Positions 1 through 7,736 of a stretch of DNA of 55,264 nt are shown here, one piece after another. Numbering within the stretch: position 1 is the first letter of the stretch; every line of letters starts with the position of its first letter. This stretch comes from Candidatus Omnitrophota bacterium (lineage in GTDB: Bacteria > Omnitrophota > Omnitrophia > Omnitrophales > Aquincolibacteriaceae): the NCBI GenBank assembly GCA_016930235.1, contig JAFGHI010000055.1, positions 1 through 55,264 of the forward strand, given 5' to 3'. Both the position numbers and the translations under genes were made by a program. Below the pieces are notes generated by a model, which searched no databases, was not told the origin of the DNA, and saw nothing but the letters and a program-made list of their open reading frames with translations.

Positions 1-120
1 CGCCCACCGCGTAGGTGGCCTTTTTTAAGCTACAAGCTGCAAGATTCAAGCTTCAAAAGTCTTTTGCAGCCTGCCGCCTGTGGCCTGAAGCCTGGGAAAA
101 GGCCACCTACGCGGTGGGCG
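1..120. repeat. Inverted-repeat element with 24-bp perfect arms
   Basis: Positions 1-24 and 97-120 are exact reverse complements (arm begins cgcccaccgcgtaggtggcc). The roughly 70 bases between them are degenerate direct repeats of the words aagcttcaa and gcctg. A related element with a similar arm sits at 4870-5034, on the other side of the ABC operon. No protein in this stretch is credible. The remaining bases to 208 are AT-rich and probably carry the promoter of the downstream ATPase gene, but I cannot pick a convincing -35/-10 pair. Confidence 0.85.
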
Positions 121-208
121 CTAGCGGTGGTAGGGCAGCGCAAAATATCTCCTTTACACGAAGAACAAAATTAGTAAAATATTTTTTCAAAATGACGAAA
201 AGAATTTT

Positions 209-964
209 ATGATCGACGTACAGAAACTTACCATGCATTACGGGAATTTCGTGGCGCTCAAGGGGATCTCCTTTCAGGCCCGCGAAAAAGAGATAGTCGG
301 TCTCCTCGGGCCGAACGGGGCCGGGAAGACGACCGCCATGCGGATTCTGACGACCTACCTTTATCCTACCGCAGGGACCGCCAAAGTTAACGGCATTGAT
401 ATCATCGAAAAACCGGTCGAGGTCCGAAAACTCATGGGGTATTTACCGGAGACGGCACCGCTTTATCCCGACATGCAGACCGAAGAATACCTCCGTTTTG
501 TGGGTCATGCCAGGGGAGTGACGGGGCATACGTTGATTGAGCGATTGAGATGGGTGCGGGAGGCCTGCGGCCTGGAAGGTGTCTGGCGGCACACGATCTC
601 GGAGATCTCGAAAGGTTACCGTCAGCGACTCGGTCTCGCGCAGGCCCTGATCCATGATCCGAAGGTCTTAATCTTAGACGAACCGACATCCGGTCTGGAT
701 CCTCTGCAGATTATCGGGATCCGGGATTTGATCAAGGAACTGGCAAAAGAAAAGACGATTATTTTTTCGACGCATATCTTGTCCGAGGTGGAAGCGATTG
801 CTGACCGGATTGTCATTATTAATGAAGGCGAGATCGTCTCGCAGGGGACGCAGAAAGAATTGGAAGACGAGGTCCGCGCCAAAGGTGAAAACAAACCGGA
901 CCTTGATTTGGAGGATATTTTTATCTCGCTTCTGAAGCCCAAGAAAAAGAAGGGAAAGGCCTGA
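209..964 (+). CDS. gldA: ABC transporter ATP-binding protein, GldA-like
   Basis: Cytoplasmic ATPase of an ABC-2 type exporter, 251 residues, a normal length for one nucleotide-binding domain. Walker A is GPNGAGKTT (about residues 34-42), the signature is the atypical ISKGYRQR (about 133-140) seen in the GldA/CcmA-like group, Walker B is VLILDEPTSGLDP (about 153-165), and the H-loop follows as STHIL. The permease gene begins 2 bases after the stop, so the two should be co-translated and form one complex. The C-terminus is lysine-rich. The substrate cannot be read from sequence; in Bacteroidetes GldA/F/G are linked to gliding, but the same set occurs in many non-gliding bacteria. The ribosome binding site is weak (gaaaag upstream). 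Confidence 0.9.
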   Translation: MIDVQKLTMHYGNFVALKGISFQAREKEIVGLLGPNGAGKTTAMRILTTYLYPTAGTAKVNGIDIIEKPVEVRKLMGYLPETAPLYPDMQTEEYLRFVGHARGVTGHTLIERLRWVREACGLEGVWRHTISEISKGYRQRLGLAQALIHDPKVLILDEPTSGLDPLQIIGIRDLIKELAKEKTIIFSTHILSEVEAIADRIVIINEGEIVSQGTQKELEDEVRAKGENKPDLDLEDIFISLLKPKKKKGKA

Positions 965-966
965 CG

Positions 967-3483
967 ATGGAAGGGTTCTCAAGGCTTTGGACAATTTGCA
1001 AGCGTGAATTAGCGGCCTACTTTAATTCCGCTATTGCCTATATCTTCATCATTGTTTTCGTCCTCTTAAACGCCGGTCTTTTCATGACGCAGTTTTTCAT
1101 TATCAGCCGGGCCGACATGCGCCCCTTCTTTGCAACCTTTCCGTTTGTGCTTGCTGTTTTTATTCCGGCCGTTACCATGCGGCTTTGGGCCGAAGAAAAG
1201 AGGGGGAACACCCTGGAGCTTCTTCTGACTTTCCCGATGGCGACCCATGAACTTGTTTTGGGCAAATTTATTGCAGGATTCATCTTTTATTTGACGGCAC
1301 TTGCCGCAACCCTTCCGATCCCCGTGATGATTCAAATCATGGGGAACCCTGACATGGGGACGATCCTGGGAGGCTATCTCGGGACGGCTTTCATGGGGGC
1401 CTTCTTCCTTGCGGTCGGGATCTTTATTTCCGGGTTATGCCGCGATCAAATTGTTGCCTTTATCCTTTCGATGCTGATCTGTTTCGGGTTTCATCTTTTC
1501 GGGACGGACTTTCTTGCGTCTTCCATTGACGGATGGATCCCGGGGTTTGGTTCGCTCTTACAGCAATATATCGGGACGACGGGACATTTTGCTTCTTTCG
1601 GCAAGGGCGTGATTGATAACCGTGACATCCTTTATTTTGTGGTCGGGACCGTCCTCTTCCTGGTCTTGAACGGATTCTGGCTCGAAGGCCGGATGCGTCC
1701 CGGGGCCAAAAAGATCTTCACGACCGCGACGATAATTTGTGCCGGCATCTTCCTCATGACCAATTGGCTTTTTGCCGGAATGCCCATCGGCCGGTTTGAT
1801 CTGACGGAAGGAAAGATTTATACGATTTCTCCGGCGACGGTCAAGATTATGCGGGAATTGAAAGCCCCGGTCACGGCCAAGTTCTATGTCTCGCCGCAGG
1901 ATAAGATGCCGACGGGGATGAAGACCCTGGAGCAGGATGTCATCGACAAATTGGATGAATTACGTATCGCGGCAAAGGGAAATTTTGATTACAAGATTTT
2001 TCATATGGAGGCCGCCAATGTGACGGGCGGCGCCGAAGGAGGCGGAGAATCGCTTGAAGAGAAACTTCAGGCCAAGGGGATTCAACCCTTTCAGGTTCAG
2101 GCCGTTGTTTCCGATGAAGTGGCCGTCCGTTTGATTTATGCCTCGCTGAGTTTGTCCTACAAAGAAAAACCCGAAGAGATTATTCCGCGGGTGATGCCTG
2201 GAAATTTGTTTGAGCTTGAATATCTCCTGGCCTCCAAGATTTACCGGATGACCTTACCGGAGATCCCGAAGATTGCCCTTGTTGCCCCTTATGAAGATAA
2301 GGAGTTGGACCCTCAGATTCAGGCGTTGATCGCCCAGCTGGGAGCTCAGGCCCCGAGTGAGATCCGGGAAGATGAGTATGAGCTTTTAGGGATGGCGCTG
2401 GATTATGACGGTTATCCCGTCGAGCGGGTCACGCTGACCGAAGAGGAGCCGATCCCCGAGGGGACAAAGACCTTGGCGATTGTCGAGCCCCGCAATCTCA
2501 ATGACCGCCAGCGTTATGAAATCAATAAATTTTTAGTGGGAGGCGGATCGCTCTTCCTTGCGGTTCAGAATTACACTTACCGCTATTCCCCGAAGGGCAA
2601 TGTCCTGGACATTTATTCCGAAGAAGTGAGCCCCGGGATCAACGTCCTTTTAAAGGAATGGGGTTTCGGAGTGGATGAAAACATTTTGGTCGATGAGCAG
2701 CATGATGTGGTCAACTTAAGCGGCGGGGCCAATCTCGGCCCCTTTTCGATGTCGGTCCCGGTGAAGATTCCTATTCAGGTCTTGATTCCCCAAAGCGGCA
2801 TGAATCCCGATGTCTCAATCACCTCACGGCTTTCTTCGCTTTTTTATCTTTGGGGAACAGCCATTACGATTGACCGGGATAAGGCCGACGAGCAGCAGCT
2901 GAATATCGTGAAGCTTTTGGAATCGAGCAAGGATTCCTGGACCGTCCCATTTCAGACGCCGACATTAAGCCCTGCGGACCTCGAGAAACAGCCGGAAAGC
3001 CAGCTGGGCCCTCTGCCTTTGGCCGTGATGGTATCGGGACAGTTTAAAAATGCCTTCAAGGGGAAGAATGTTCCCCGGTGGCCGAAAAAGGAAGATGAAG
3101 AAATGGGGACGACAGATGAAGAGGGTAGCGCTTCCGAAGAACCTTTACCACCCGAAGGACTGGATCTTGCGGCAGGGAAGATGATCCTGATGGGATCAGC
3201 GACCATGTTTCAGAAATCCCTAGTTCGGGGCGGCGGTCATCTCAATTTCTTTTTGAATGCGATTAATGCGATTACGTTGGGGGAGGATCTCGTGAAGATT
3301 CGCTCCAAGCAACCGATTGACCGGTCCATCGGCCGGGTTTCCACGGCGGCGAAAGTGGGCTGGCGGCTCTTCGTCACCTTGCTTGTTCCCCTAATGATCG
3401 CGGTGATCGGAGGCTTCCGGATGCTGATGCGCCGGCGGTCCAAAAGCACTTATCTTAAAGCCCTGATGTTGAGTGATTCCTGA
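967..3483 (+). CDS. Fused ABC-2 permease / GldG-like extracytoplasmic protein (GldF-GldG fusion)
   Basis: 838-residue inner-membrane component of the exporter. Residues 1-250 form a six-helix ABC-2 permease (GldF-like: CKRELAAYFNSAIAYIFII, then NTLELLLTFP after the second helix). A further membrane segment lies near 255-275. It is followed by a long soluble region (about 280-790) typical of GldG/IFT52-like ABC-associated proteins, beginning RFDLTEGKIYTISPAT, and by one C-terminal membrane helix (about 807-825) ending in an arginine-rich tail. In many genomes GldF and GldG are separate genes; here they form one chain. An acidic low-complexity stretch lies near 705-730. The stop overlaps the next start by one base (TGATG), indicating translational coupling. 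Confidence 0.88.
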   Translation: MEGFSRLWTICKRELAAYFNSAIAYIFIIVFVLLNAGLFMTQFFIISRADMRPFFATFPFVLAVFIPAVTMRLWAEEKRGNTLELLLTFPMATHELVLGKFIAGFIFYLTALAATLPIPVMIQIMGNPDMGTILGGYLGTAFMGAFFLAVGIFISGLCRDQIVAFILSMLICFGFHLFGTDFLASSIDGWIPGFGSLLQQYIGTTGHFASFGKGVIDNRDILYFVVGTVLFLVLNGFWLEGRMRPGAKKIFTTATIICAGIFLMTNWLFAGMPIGRFDLTEGKIYTISPATVKIMRELKAPVTAKFYVSPQDKMPTGMKTLEQDVIDKLDELRIAAKGNFDYKIFHMEAANVTGGAEGGGESLEEKLQAKGIQPFQVQAVVSDEVAVRLIYASLSLSYKEKPEEIIPRVMPGNLFELEYLLASKIYRMTLPEIPKIALVAPYEDKELDPQIQALIAQLGAQAPSEIREDEYELLGMALDYDGYPVERVTLTEEEPIPEGTKTLAIVEPRNLNDRQRYEINKFLVGGGSLFLAVQNYTYRYSPKGNVLDIYSEEVSPGINVLLKEWGFGVDENILVDEQHDVVNLSGGANLGPFSMSVPVKIPIQVLIPQSGMNPDVSITSRLSSLFYLWGTAITIDRDKADEQQLNIVKLLESSKDSWTVPFQTPTLSPADLEKQPESQLGPLPLAVMVSGQFKNAFKGKNVPRWPKKEDEEMGTTDEEGSASEEPLPPEGLDLAAGKMILMGSATMFQKSLVRGGGHLNFFLNAINAITLGEDLVKIRSKQPIDRSIGRVSTAAKVGWRLFVTLLVPLMIAVIGGFRMLMRRRSKSTYLKALMLSDS

Positions 3484-4850
3484 TGAAACCAAAGCAAATC
3501 CTTATTTTAGGCATCATCTTCGGCCTGCTCGTTTTAGGAGTTCTGGCCAAACAATTCCAAAAACCCGCTGAGCTCGCAACGGATGAATTTGTTGCCCTCG
3601 ATCTGAGTTTTGAAAAGGATCAAGTCAAAGGGATCGAGATCTATAAAGGCGAAGGGCTCCGCGAGGAAGAAAAGGTTGAGATTGCTAAGGTGGGAGAGGG
3701 ATGGCGGGTCTCGAGCCTTTTCGGGGCCCGGGCGGACAAGAAAAAGATCGATGAACTCTTAGAAGGGATCCAGGCCGCCAAAGGTGAGATTCGGGGTCGT
3801 TCACCCGAACTCTTCGGCGATTTCAAAATCCGCGATGAAGAGGCCTTCCATATCCGTCTTTTGAACGGAACGGGTAAAGAGGTTTTGCATCTTCTCGTCG
3901 GTTTGAAGAAAGCGGGTTTTCAATCCATCTTCATCCGTAAAAAGGAGATGGCCTTTGTTTTCCTGACCGACGCTAATCTTCTTACGCAGATAGGGGTTTT
4001 TGGGGACCCCGAGGAGGACAAACCGGGAAGTGATTATTGGGCCTCGACCCAAATGGTCACGATCGACCCCGAAAAAGTGAAACGGATCGAAACGGTCCGT
4101 TTTGAAGAAGGCAAAGGGGTGATGACGTCGAGTGTGGCCCTTGAAACGGACCCTTACGATTCGACGAAGAGTGACTGGGTGCTCCAGCGCGATGAAGTTC
4201 CTTTCCCGGTTGACGGCGGTAAAATCACAAAATTCCTTGAAACTTTAAATAATGCCCGGGCCCAGAAGATTGTAAATCCCGAGGATAAGGTCGGGGCCCT
4301 GGAGTCGCCGGTTTGGCGGTTGACCTTGTGGGTTGCCGAGGAGGAGCCTTGGGTGATGACGGCCGGCGCGAGGGATGAGGCCACGAATAGCTATCCTGTG
4401 CGTGTGTCGACCGAACCGGTTGTTTTCCAACTTTCGGAATATTATTTCAAACGGTTTGATATCGATGACAGCCAGTTTTTCAGTGCCAATCCGCTCGGCG
4501 TTGAAGCCGACAAGGTTGAGAAGCTTTCCTTGAAGGTAGACAAAAAGGAGAAGGTTTTTTCGTTTGAAGAAGAAAAATCGGAGGAGATGAAAACATACTT
4601 AAACGGCCTGAAGGATTTCAAGGTCGAAAGGCTCCTTTTTGACATCAAAGAAAAAAGCGGCGTCAAATCGCCGGGGGATGCCTGGCTTGAAATCCAAATT
4701 AAGGATAAACCGCTTGCCCTGATCGATGTGACCCAAAAGAAGGATGACGACAAAGAATATTTTGCCGTGATGCGCGGCAATACCCACCCTTTTGTGATCT
4801 CCAAGACCACTTACGAGAAGCTCTTCAAAGATATTGATAAGCTGAAGTAA
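3483..4850 (+). CDS. DUF4340 domain protein, exporter-associated
   Basis: 455 residues. A short basic N-terminus and one hydrophobic helix (about 5-22, ILILGIIFGLLVLGVLA) anchor or export the protein; the rest is soluble and highly charged, rich in Lys and Glu. DUF4340 proteins are regularly encoded directly after GldA and GldF/GldG genes, and this order is seen here with a one-base overlap, so it probably works in the periplasm with the exporter. It shows an internal pseudo-repeat: two halves each carry a 'VEKL/VKRIE' strand followed by 'W.L' segments. No catalytic motif is visible. Start ATG at 3483 is fixed by coupling to the previous stop. Confidence 0.82.
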   Translation: MKPKQILILGIIFGLLVLGVLAKQFQKPAELATDEFVALDLSFEKDQVKGIEIYKGEGLREEEKVEIAKVGEGWRVSSLFGARADKKKIDELLEGIQAAKGEIRGRSPELFGDFKIRDEEAFHIRLLNGTGKEVLHLLVGLKKAGFQSIFIRKKEMAFVFLTDANLLTQIGVFGDPEEDKPGSDYWASTQMVTIDPEKVKRIETVRFEEGKGVMTSSVALETDPYDSTKSDWVLQRDEVPFPVDGGKITKFLETLNNARAQKIVNPEDKVGALESPVWRLTLWVAEEEPWVMTAGARDEATNSYPVRVSTEPVVFQLSEYYFKRFDIDDSQFFSANPLGVEADKVEKLSLKVDKKEKVFSFEEEKSEEMKTYLNGLKDFKVERLLFDIKEKSGVKSPGDAWLEIQIKDKPLALIDVTQKKDDDKEYFAVMRGNTHPFVISKTTYEKLFKDIDKLK

Positions 4851-4869
4851 ACGTGTAGACCCAAGACAA

Positions 4870-5034
4870 AGCCCACCGCTCATCCCGCGCTTGCGCGGGA
4901 TTCGCCCACCGCGGCGGTGTCCTTTTCCGACGAACCCAATGTTAGAAATGATTGAAAAGACCACCGCCGCGGTGGGCGAAGCGGTTCGAATTTAAGCGCC
5001 TGGGATCATGGTGTGAATCTTGATGAGCGGTGAG
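4870..5034. repeat. Nested inverted-repeat element, same family as 1-120
   Basis: An outer 11-bp perfect inverted repeat (4874-4884, caccgctcatc, with 5022-5032) encloses an 8-bp GC hairpin with a 2-base loop (4883-4900) and an inner inverted repeat whose arms start cgcccaccgcggcggtg (4903-4927 with 4954-4978, two mismatches). The arms share the gcccaccgcg core with the element at 1-120. It lies between the convergent ends of the DUF4340 gene and the minus-strand methyltransferase, so it could also act as a bidirectional transcription stop, though there is no T-run. Confidence 0.8.
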
Positions 5035-5039
5035 GCCGG

Positions 5040-5747
5040 CTAAATCCTTTTGACAACGGCGATGCCCCAGTCATCCATTCGGTCTTCAAAGTACTTTTTT
5101 ACTGTAAATAAACCTCCTGCCCGAATAGCTTTCAGAAGCTCGACAGGGCCGGGGTGTTCGTTAGAATCATGGATGACGATGACGCCGTTTTGATCAACAT
5201 AACTAGCAAAACGCCAGTCATCGAGTATCTGTTTGACAGAGTGATAGCCGTCAATGAAGAGGAAGTCGATTTTGGTTGTTCCGCTTGCTTCGCGGATACC
5301 GTTTAGAATCAGATCCAATTTCGAGGAATTGGTTTGAAAAAAATAAATACGTTGATTGCGGTCTTCCTTGAGAAAGGGTTTCTCGAGGAGATCGACGCCG
5401 AAATAAAAAGTTTTGGGACGTTTAAGCCTTAATAAAACCCGGGTGGATGAATTCTTCTCATGCCTGGCTGTGCCGATCTCTAAAATGACCCGGCAATAAT
5501 CTTTAACTTTTAGAAATTCTTGTTTGAGGATCTTTCTATCGCGGGGTGAGAATTCTTCGGGGACCCCCCTTTTGGTTTTAGGGAGAAAATCCCTGTTATT
5601 TTCTTCCTCGCTGCCCAGATCAGGAATGTAGGCTAGCCCTTCCCCAGACCGGATGTTTTCCTCGCTCATTCGTCGAAATGCTCCTAGGCGGCTTACCCTT
5701 CGTGCAACAACGCGACGATTATACATCAAGGATTCGCGCAAAGACAA
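5040..5747 (-). CDS. Class I SAM-dependent methyltransferase (Methyltransf_24 type)
   Basis: 235 residues. A low-similarity N-terminus (about 1-75) precedes a Rossmann-like methyltransferase core. The glycine-containing SAM motif is VILEIGTARH (about 87-96), strand 2 is FYFGVDLL, and the strand-4 motif is IDFLFIDGYHSVKQILDDW followed by GVIVIHDSNEH. The FIDG-H/HD pattern is typical of the cephalosporin-hydroxylase / Methyltransf_24 group, which often acts on sugars or natural products. The gene is divergent from the giant gene and shares with it the palindrome-rich intergenic region 5748-6194, so the two could be co-regulated. The substrate is unknown. Confidence 0.75.
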   Translation of the reverse strand: MSLRESLMYNRRVVARRVSRLGAFRRMSEENIRSGEGLAYIPDLGSEEENNRDFLPKTKRGVPEEFSPRDRKILKQEFLKVKDYCRVILEIGTARHEKNSSTRVLLRLKRPKTFYFGVDLLEKPFLKEDRNQRIYFFQTNSSKLDLILNGIREASGTTKIDFLFIDGYHSVKQILDDWRFASYVDQNGVIVIHDSNEHPGPVELLKAIRAGGLFTVKKYFEDRMDDWGIAVVKRI

Positions 5748-5821
5748 AATTTTAAGGAAACCTTAAGCCGGGAGCGGTTGAAAATTGTCCCTTGTGCGAT
5801 AGCCGCAATGTTGATTTTCTT

Positions 5822-5953
5822 TTTCCGTCCGGACGGAAATATGACTTACTTGCTCATTAGTTTTCCAGCCGGCTGGAAAACTGTGCCAATTTGAATTTAT
5901 CCGGTGCCGGAAAAATCGAAATCGTTGAATTGTCCAGACGTCTGGACAATTCA
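5822..5953. promoter_or_regulatory. Array of three perfect palindromes between divergent genes (candidate operators)
   Basis: Three non-identical, gapless palindromes lie in the divergent intergenic region: 5822-5839 (18 bp, core CCGTCCGGACGG), 5859-5882 (24 bp, core CCAGCCGGCTGG) and 5926-5953 (28 bp, core CCAGACGTCTGG). Aligned on their centres they share CC, four bases, C then G at the centre, four bases, GG, flanked by TT/AA. Centre-to-centre distances are 40 and 69 bases. The shared skeleton with changed but still symmetric inner bases fits binding sites of a dimeric regulator, or cruciform/hairpin elements. No regulator gene lies adjacent. The remaining bases to 6194 hold a word repeat (6015-6047) and a possible AGGA ribosome site at 6182-6185. 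Confidence 0.6.
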
Positions 5954-6014
5954 CCTAACCCGGTACGTCCGGAAACGTTCTCGAAGAAATATTTTGAAAA
6001 GCTGTTTTGTTAAA

Positions 6015-6047
6015 GGTCTTTGGTCTTCAGTCTTCGGTCTTGGGACT
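6015..6047. repeat. Intergenic GACC/GTCTT word repeat
   Basis: The stretch ggtctttggtcttcagtctt and its continuation is built of 7-8 base words of the form gGTCTTnnG. Its reverse complement (gaccaaagac, gactgaagacc) matches the sequence translated in the giant gene at about 25518-25545 and resembles intergenic stretches at 26516-26578 and 40737-40845. I treat it as one copy of a degenerate, genome-wide interspersed family. Confidence 0.6.
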
Positions 6048-6194
6048 TACGCTTTTTACTCCCCTAGTTCGTTCTAGCATGAGCTAACAATCCTTAACAT
6101 CCCCTAGGGACTTTTCTGTCCGATTTGTAATTTGAAAAACATCGGGTAAACTTCTAACAACCTATTTATTTGCCGGTATTTAGGATAATATCTG

Positions 6195-7736
6195 ATGAGC
6201 CAAAGTAAGACCCGTAAGCCAAGAGAAGTCCATACTTTCGCGAAGAGAGCCATCGCTCTCTTTGTGACTATTTGCTTCCTTAGCTTAAACGTATCCGAAT
6301 CTTTGCCGGCTTTGTACGCCTCGAATTTTGGAGAAAACAATCTAGCTTCTAGCTTCAAGCTTCAAGCTTCAGGTGTAGCCATTCCCGCCGAACTTGGCTC
6401 CATCGAAACAACTTATCAGGCCAACCCTGAAAAAACGATTCTCTACATCCAAGATGCTCACGATTCGCTCGAGGCCCAGGAAAATATCGCGAAGCTGATC
6501 GAACACCTCATCGAGCGCGAAGGCGTCAAAACCGTTTACGAAGAAGGTTATGACGGGAAAGTGCCTACCGATGAATATTTCAGCTTGATCGAAGATGCGG
6601 TCACGAAAGAGCAGGTTTCACATTACCTGATGGATCAACTCAGGCTCGGCGGTGCCGAGTATGCACATATTAATCGCAAAAAAGATTTCAATCTTGTCGG
6701 TGCCGATAATATCCGGTTGCATCTGGAAAACGTTGATTGGTACCGCCATACAGCAGAAGTTCAGGAAGAAACCAAGTGGGACCTTAAAACCATTCACGAA
6801 GAGCTTGAAATCTTGGCCAACCAAAACTTCCCCAAAGAACTCAAAGAGTGGATGAAATTAAAAGACCGGTTCGACCAAAACACGATCGAGGTCCTGGATT
6901 ATATTAAGAGAATGAGCCAATTGCAAAAAAGCCCCGAGATGCTTCGGGATTATCCTGTGATCTCACTTTTGTTGGCTGCTTCCTGGATGGAAATGGAAAA
7001 CAAAACCCTGGAAGAGGAAGCCAAGGCGATTGTCCCACGCGCCCTTTTTGATGAAATCCACCGGTTTGAAAAGGATTTGGCCTCGGGATATTTAGCCGAA
7101 TCTGAGGACCAGGATATTTTTCAATATTACCAGGGAATCCGTCTTGTGGAGAAGCTCAACAACCTTGAGGTTTCTCCGGCGGAATTTGATGCGGCTAAAA
7201 TGGCTCTTCAAAAATTACCCACAGAGCAACTTGCGCCTTTTATCGCCAAGCAAAAAGGTAAATCTCTCGTCCTTTCTGATTGGTGGGAAGAAAGTATCGA
7301 AAGGGCCGTCCAGTTTTATGAGGCCGCCCAAAGCCGTGACCGCTCCATCGATGCGAAATTGGAAGAATTTATGGCGAATCCCGAAGAGGATGTTGCGATT
7401 CTTGTCTTCGGAGGCTTCCACCAAAACGCTATCGAAGAAATCCTGCGGGATAAAAAACTCTCTTACCAGATTGTCACACCTAAAATCACAGAGCTCGATG
7501 AGAAATACCGGGAGCGCTTCCGGCAAATGATGTCTCAAGGGTATCAGCCCTTCGAAGTCCCCGAAAATTTATCCCGTGCCGCACGTTATCCTCCCATCTT
7601 TGTGGATGGCACCGTCATGGATCCTGAGATCGTAAAGAGGAATATCGGGTTATTGGCAGAGAGGCTGCAAAAGATTGAAGGGGCAAGTGGCAAGGGGCAA
7701 GGGGCAAGATTGCAAGATAGGCGAAGCGAGTTACGT
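6195..7736 (+). other. Giant protein module 1: signal sequence plus TraB/ChaN-like domain
   Basis: Residues 1-514. After the signal sequence and a short translated word repeat (residues 51-60), the domain opens with ILYIQDAHDSLEAQENIAKL and VYEEGYDG, and near its end has VFGGFHQNAIEEIL (His409). A first-strand DAHD/E cluster, a following EG and a late GGFH resemble the TraB/ChaN/erythromycin-esterase-like fold, usually a metal- or haem-linked hydrolase. The match is by pattern only. It ends in a simple ggcaag repeat and the first RSELR (7722-7736). Confidence 0.45.

Noticed and set aside
15..212. A 65-residue open frame over the first inverted-repeat element
   Set aside because: It translates word repeats and one arm of the inverted repeat, has no ribosome site and overlaps the start of the ATPase gene.
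5822..5953. Palindrome series as a CRISPR array
   Set aside because: Only three units, each with a different sequence, uneven spacing and no cas genes.
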